NCBI GenBank assembly: GCA_046759185.1
Contig: JBHIBO010000033.1
Location: forward strand, 1 to 15,218
Length of the DNA stretch: 15,218 nt
From: JAJISK01 sp046759185
Lineage (GTDB): Archaea; Thermoplasmatota; Thermoplasmata; RBG-16-68-12; JAJISG01
Direction of reading: 5' to 3'
Shown here: one piece after another, positions 14,063-15,218 of the stretch
How the letters are laid out: each line of letters opens with the position of its first letter
How positions within the stretch are numbered: the stretch's first letter is position 1
Made by a program: the position numbers and the translations under genes
Notes under the pieces: model-generated
What the model was told of the DNA's origin: nothing
The model's input: the letters and a program-made list of their open reading frames with translations, nothing else
The model's database searches: none

Positions 14063-14896
14063 ATGCATCCCTATCTCTTATCCAGGCTCGCATTCACCCT
14101 GGTCGTCTCCGGGGCTGTAGCCCTCGCCTCCTTGGGCTCCTCCGCTGGGAAGACTCTCGAGCAGGAGCCTGCAGCGATGCCCCCTCCAGACGGCCTCTTT
14201 TACCCGCGGACATACGCAGGCGAAGGTGAGGTGGGTTTCAGAGTTCACTCGGACTTCGTCCCGCGGGATTATCTCTACTATGTCGTCGTCGGGCCGGTCG
14301 TCGACACGACGATCCGGTTCAAACAGGGATTCCCATATGCGCGCGAGTATGCAGGGGACGGAGTCACGCAGCTCGAAGTCCATGGGCCCGGGGATTATGG
14401 GGTAGAGTACTCAGGTGCGGGCATGATTGCCGTCTCGACTATTCCAACTAGCTGGCAGATTTGGGGCTCCTCCCCGGAGACGCTCGCCGCGTACAGTGGC
14501 CCCCTCCCACCGGGGTGGTTCTCGTTCTTGCTCCAATCCCCTGGGCGTGGGAGCCACACGCATCTCAACGTCACGTCGACATTCGCCAGCCCTGCCGAGG
14601 TGGCTGTCTTCGCCTTGGATGATGGCCTGCAATTCCGGGGATGGACAGGCGCCGCATCCTCCAGTTGGGTGATTGCTCCGCTGACAAGTTTCGAGAACTT
14701 TGTCCTTATCTTCATCCATAACCCGACTGACACCATCATCGAGGGCTCCGTTAGCGTCCTCCCTCACACGCCGCCGTTCGCCCTGGATTACCGCGTTATT
14801 CTCCCGATGTTGGTGGCAATTGCCGCGATGTCAGCTGCCGTTTTCCTCGTCCTTCAGTGGGGACTACGGCGAGGATGGCAGGGGATTCGTCGCTAG
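14063..14896 (+). CDS. Exported, membrane-anchored protein of unknown function
   Basis: I do not recognise this 277-aa protein. The ATG at 14063 was chosen because GGGAGGAAG lies right upstream, and a TATA-like GTTAAGTA near 14014-14021 would give a leader of about 20 nt; an in-frame ATG at 14030 would fall before the expected transcript start. Residues 8-27 form a hydrophobic signal or signal-anchor. Residues 30-240 are a beta-rich outer region with many Gly, Ser, Thr and aromatic residues, no cysteine, and possible N-glycosylation sequons (NVT at 169-171, NPT at 220-222, the latter disfavoured by proline). Residues 244-266 form a C-terminal transmembrane helix followed by a basic LRRGWQGIRR tail, so the bulk probably faces outside. 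It converges on the ABC permease gene. Confidence 0.7.
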   Translation: MHPYLLSRLAFTLVVSGAVALASLGSSAGKTLEQEPAAMPPPDGLFYPRTYAGEGEVGFRVHSDFVPRDYLYYVVVGPVVDTTIRFKQGFPYAREYAGDGVTQLEVHGPGDYGVEYSGAGMIAVSTIPTSWQIWGSSPETLAAYSGPLPPGWFSFLLQSPGRGSHTHLNVTSTFASPAEVAVFALDDGLQFRGWTGAASSSWVIAPLTSFENFVLIFIHNPTDTIIEGSVSVLPHTPPFALDYRVILPMLVAIAAMSAAVFLVLQWGLRRGWQGIRR

Positions 14897-14920
14897 TCCA
14901 GAAGCGTCTTGAGCGACTCG

Positions 14921-14949
14921 GCCTCCAATCACTGCTCGGGGAGGCAAAA
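14921..14949. terminator. Weak hairpin between convergent genes
   Basis: GCCTCC (14921-14926) and GGAGGC (14940-14945) are inverted repeats with a 13-nt loop, followed by AAAA on the plus strand. The hairpin sits in the 62-bp spacer between the stop codons of the membrane protein and the ABC permease. On the minus strand the T-run precedes the stem, so it does not look like a classical terminator in either direction. Confidence 0.25.
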
Positions 14950-14958
14950 GTCCACCAA

Positions 14959-15218
14959 TCAGTACTCTCCCAACGTCCCCTGGTACCGGGCCCGCCTCTC
15001 GACCTCCTTGTAGAGGAGGTAACTGACGGGCGGCGCCAGAAGGCCAAAGAGGACCACGATGAGGATCTCCAGGTTGATGGGGAGGAGCTCGGGGAAGCCG
15101 GCCGGGAGGCCGAGCAACAGCGATCGGAAGGCGTCCACGGAGTAGGCGACGGGGAGGTAGCGGCTCACGGTGTCCACCATGACGGATGGGAGCGCCCCGA
15201 AGGGGAAGAACATGGCCG
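14959..15218 (-). CDS. ABC-2 type transporter permease, C-terminal fragment (cut by window edge)
   Basis: The reading frame enters from beyond 15218 and ends with TGA at 14959-14961. The first visible residues, AMFFPFGALPSVM, and RYLPVAYSVDAFRSLL match the conserved C-terminal part of ABC-2 permeases (family pattern: a P-hydrophobic loop, then a P-x-x-Y-hydrophobic-DA-R motif). A last transmembrane helix (LEILIVVLFGLLAPPVSYLL) and a basic tail (YKEVERRARYQGTLGEY) follow. Such permeases pair with an ATP-binding subunit to export drugs, polysaccharides or lipids. The ATPase partner and substrate lie outside the window. The ATG at 15213 is internal and should not be taken as the start. Confidence 0.85.
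   Translation of the reverse strand, partial: AMFFPFGALPSVMVDTVSRYLPVAYSVDAFRSLLLGLPAGFPELLPINLEILIVVLFGLLAPPVSYLLYKEVERRARYQGTLGEY

Overview
The window is a gene-dense, GC-rich stretch of an archaeal chromosome. The archaeal assignment rests on Spt5 (archaeal NusG) beside a Sec61-gamma-type SecE and L11, two FtsZ proteins, an archaeal RtcB carrying an intein, an archaemetzincin, a zinc-type 7Fe ferredoxin, a probable F420-dependent protein, and TATA-like boxes about 27 nt upstream of start codons, which implies leaderless mRNAs. FtsZ together with a Sulfolobus/Thermoplasma-type zinc ferredoxin suggests a high-GC member of the Thermoplasmatota; that placement is inference.

Region 1 (1-3448, minus strand) is one apparent operon, ftsZ - ftsZ - secE - spt5 - rpl11. 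The spacers are 5, 14, 10 and 0 nt, and a TATA-like promoter lies near 3496. It joins cell division, protein export, transcription elongation and the ribosome stalk base. The Spt5 has an extra domain of about 150 residues before its NGN domain, and the two FtsZ genes look like a tandem duplication.

Region 2 (3611-6345) holds a Rieske-fold protein that has lost both cluster histidines, a bifunctional NAD(P)HX repair enzyme (Nnr), a small GIY-YIG-like protein, and a zinc-type ferredoxin transcribed divergently from it. The theme is redox and nucleotide maintenance, but no shared operon links these genes.

Region 3 (6398-12458) has an MFS transporter and an M20 metallopeptidase on the plus strand. 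They converge on a tightly coupled minus-strand pair: rtcB, interrupted by a 496-residue LAGLIDADG intein, followed by the archaemetzincin gene.

Region 4 (12583-15218) has a deazaflavin (F420)-dependent oxidoreductase family protein, a GNAT acetyltransferase, an unrecognised exported membrane-anchored protein, and the C-terminal end of an ABC-2 permease.

No rRNA, tRNA, CRISPR array or insertion sequence was seen. No gene-free stretch exceeds 300 bases; the longest is 13811-14062. First genes of transcription units mostly look leaderless, while several operon-internal genes have Shine-Dalgarno-like sequences. TAG is the commonest stop codon (11 of 16 visible stops).
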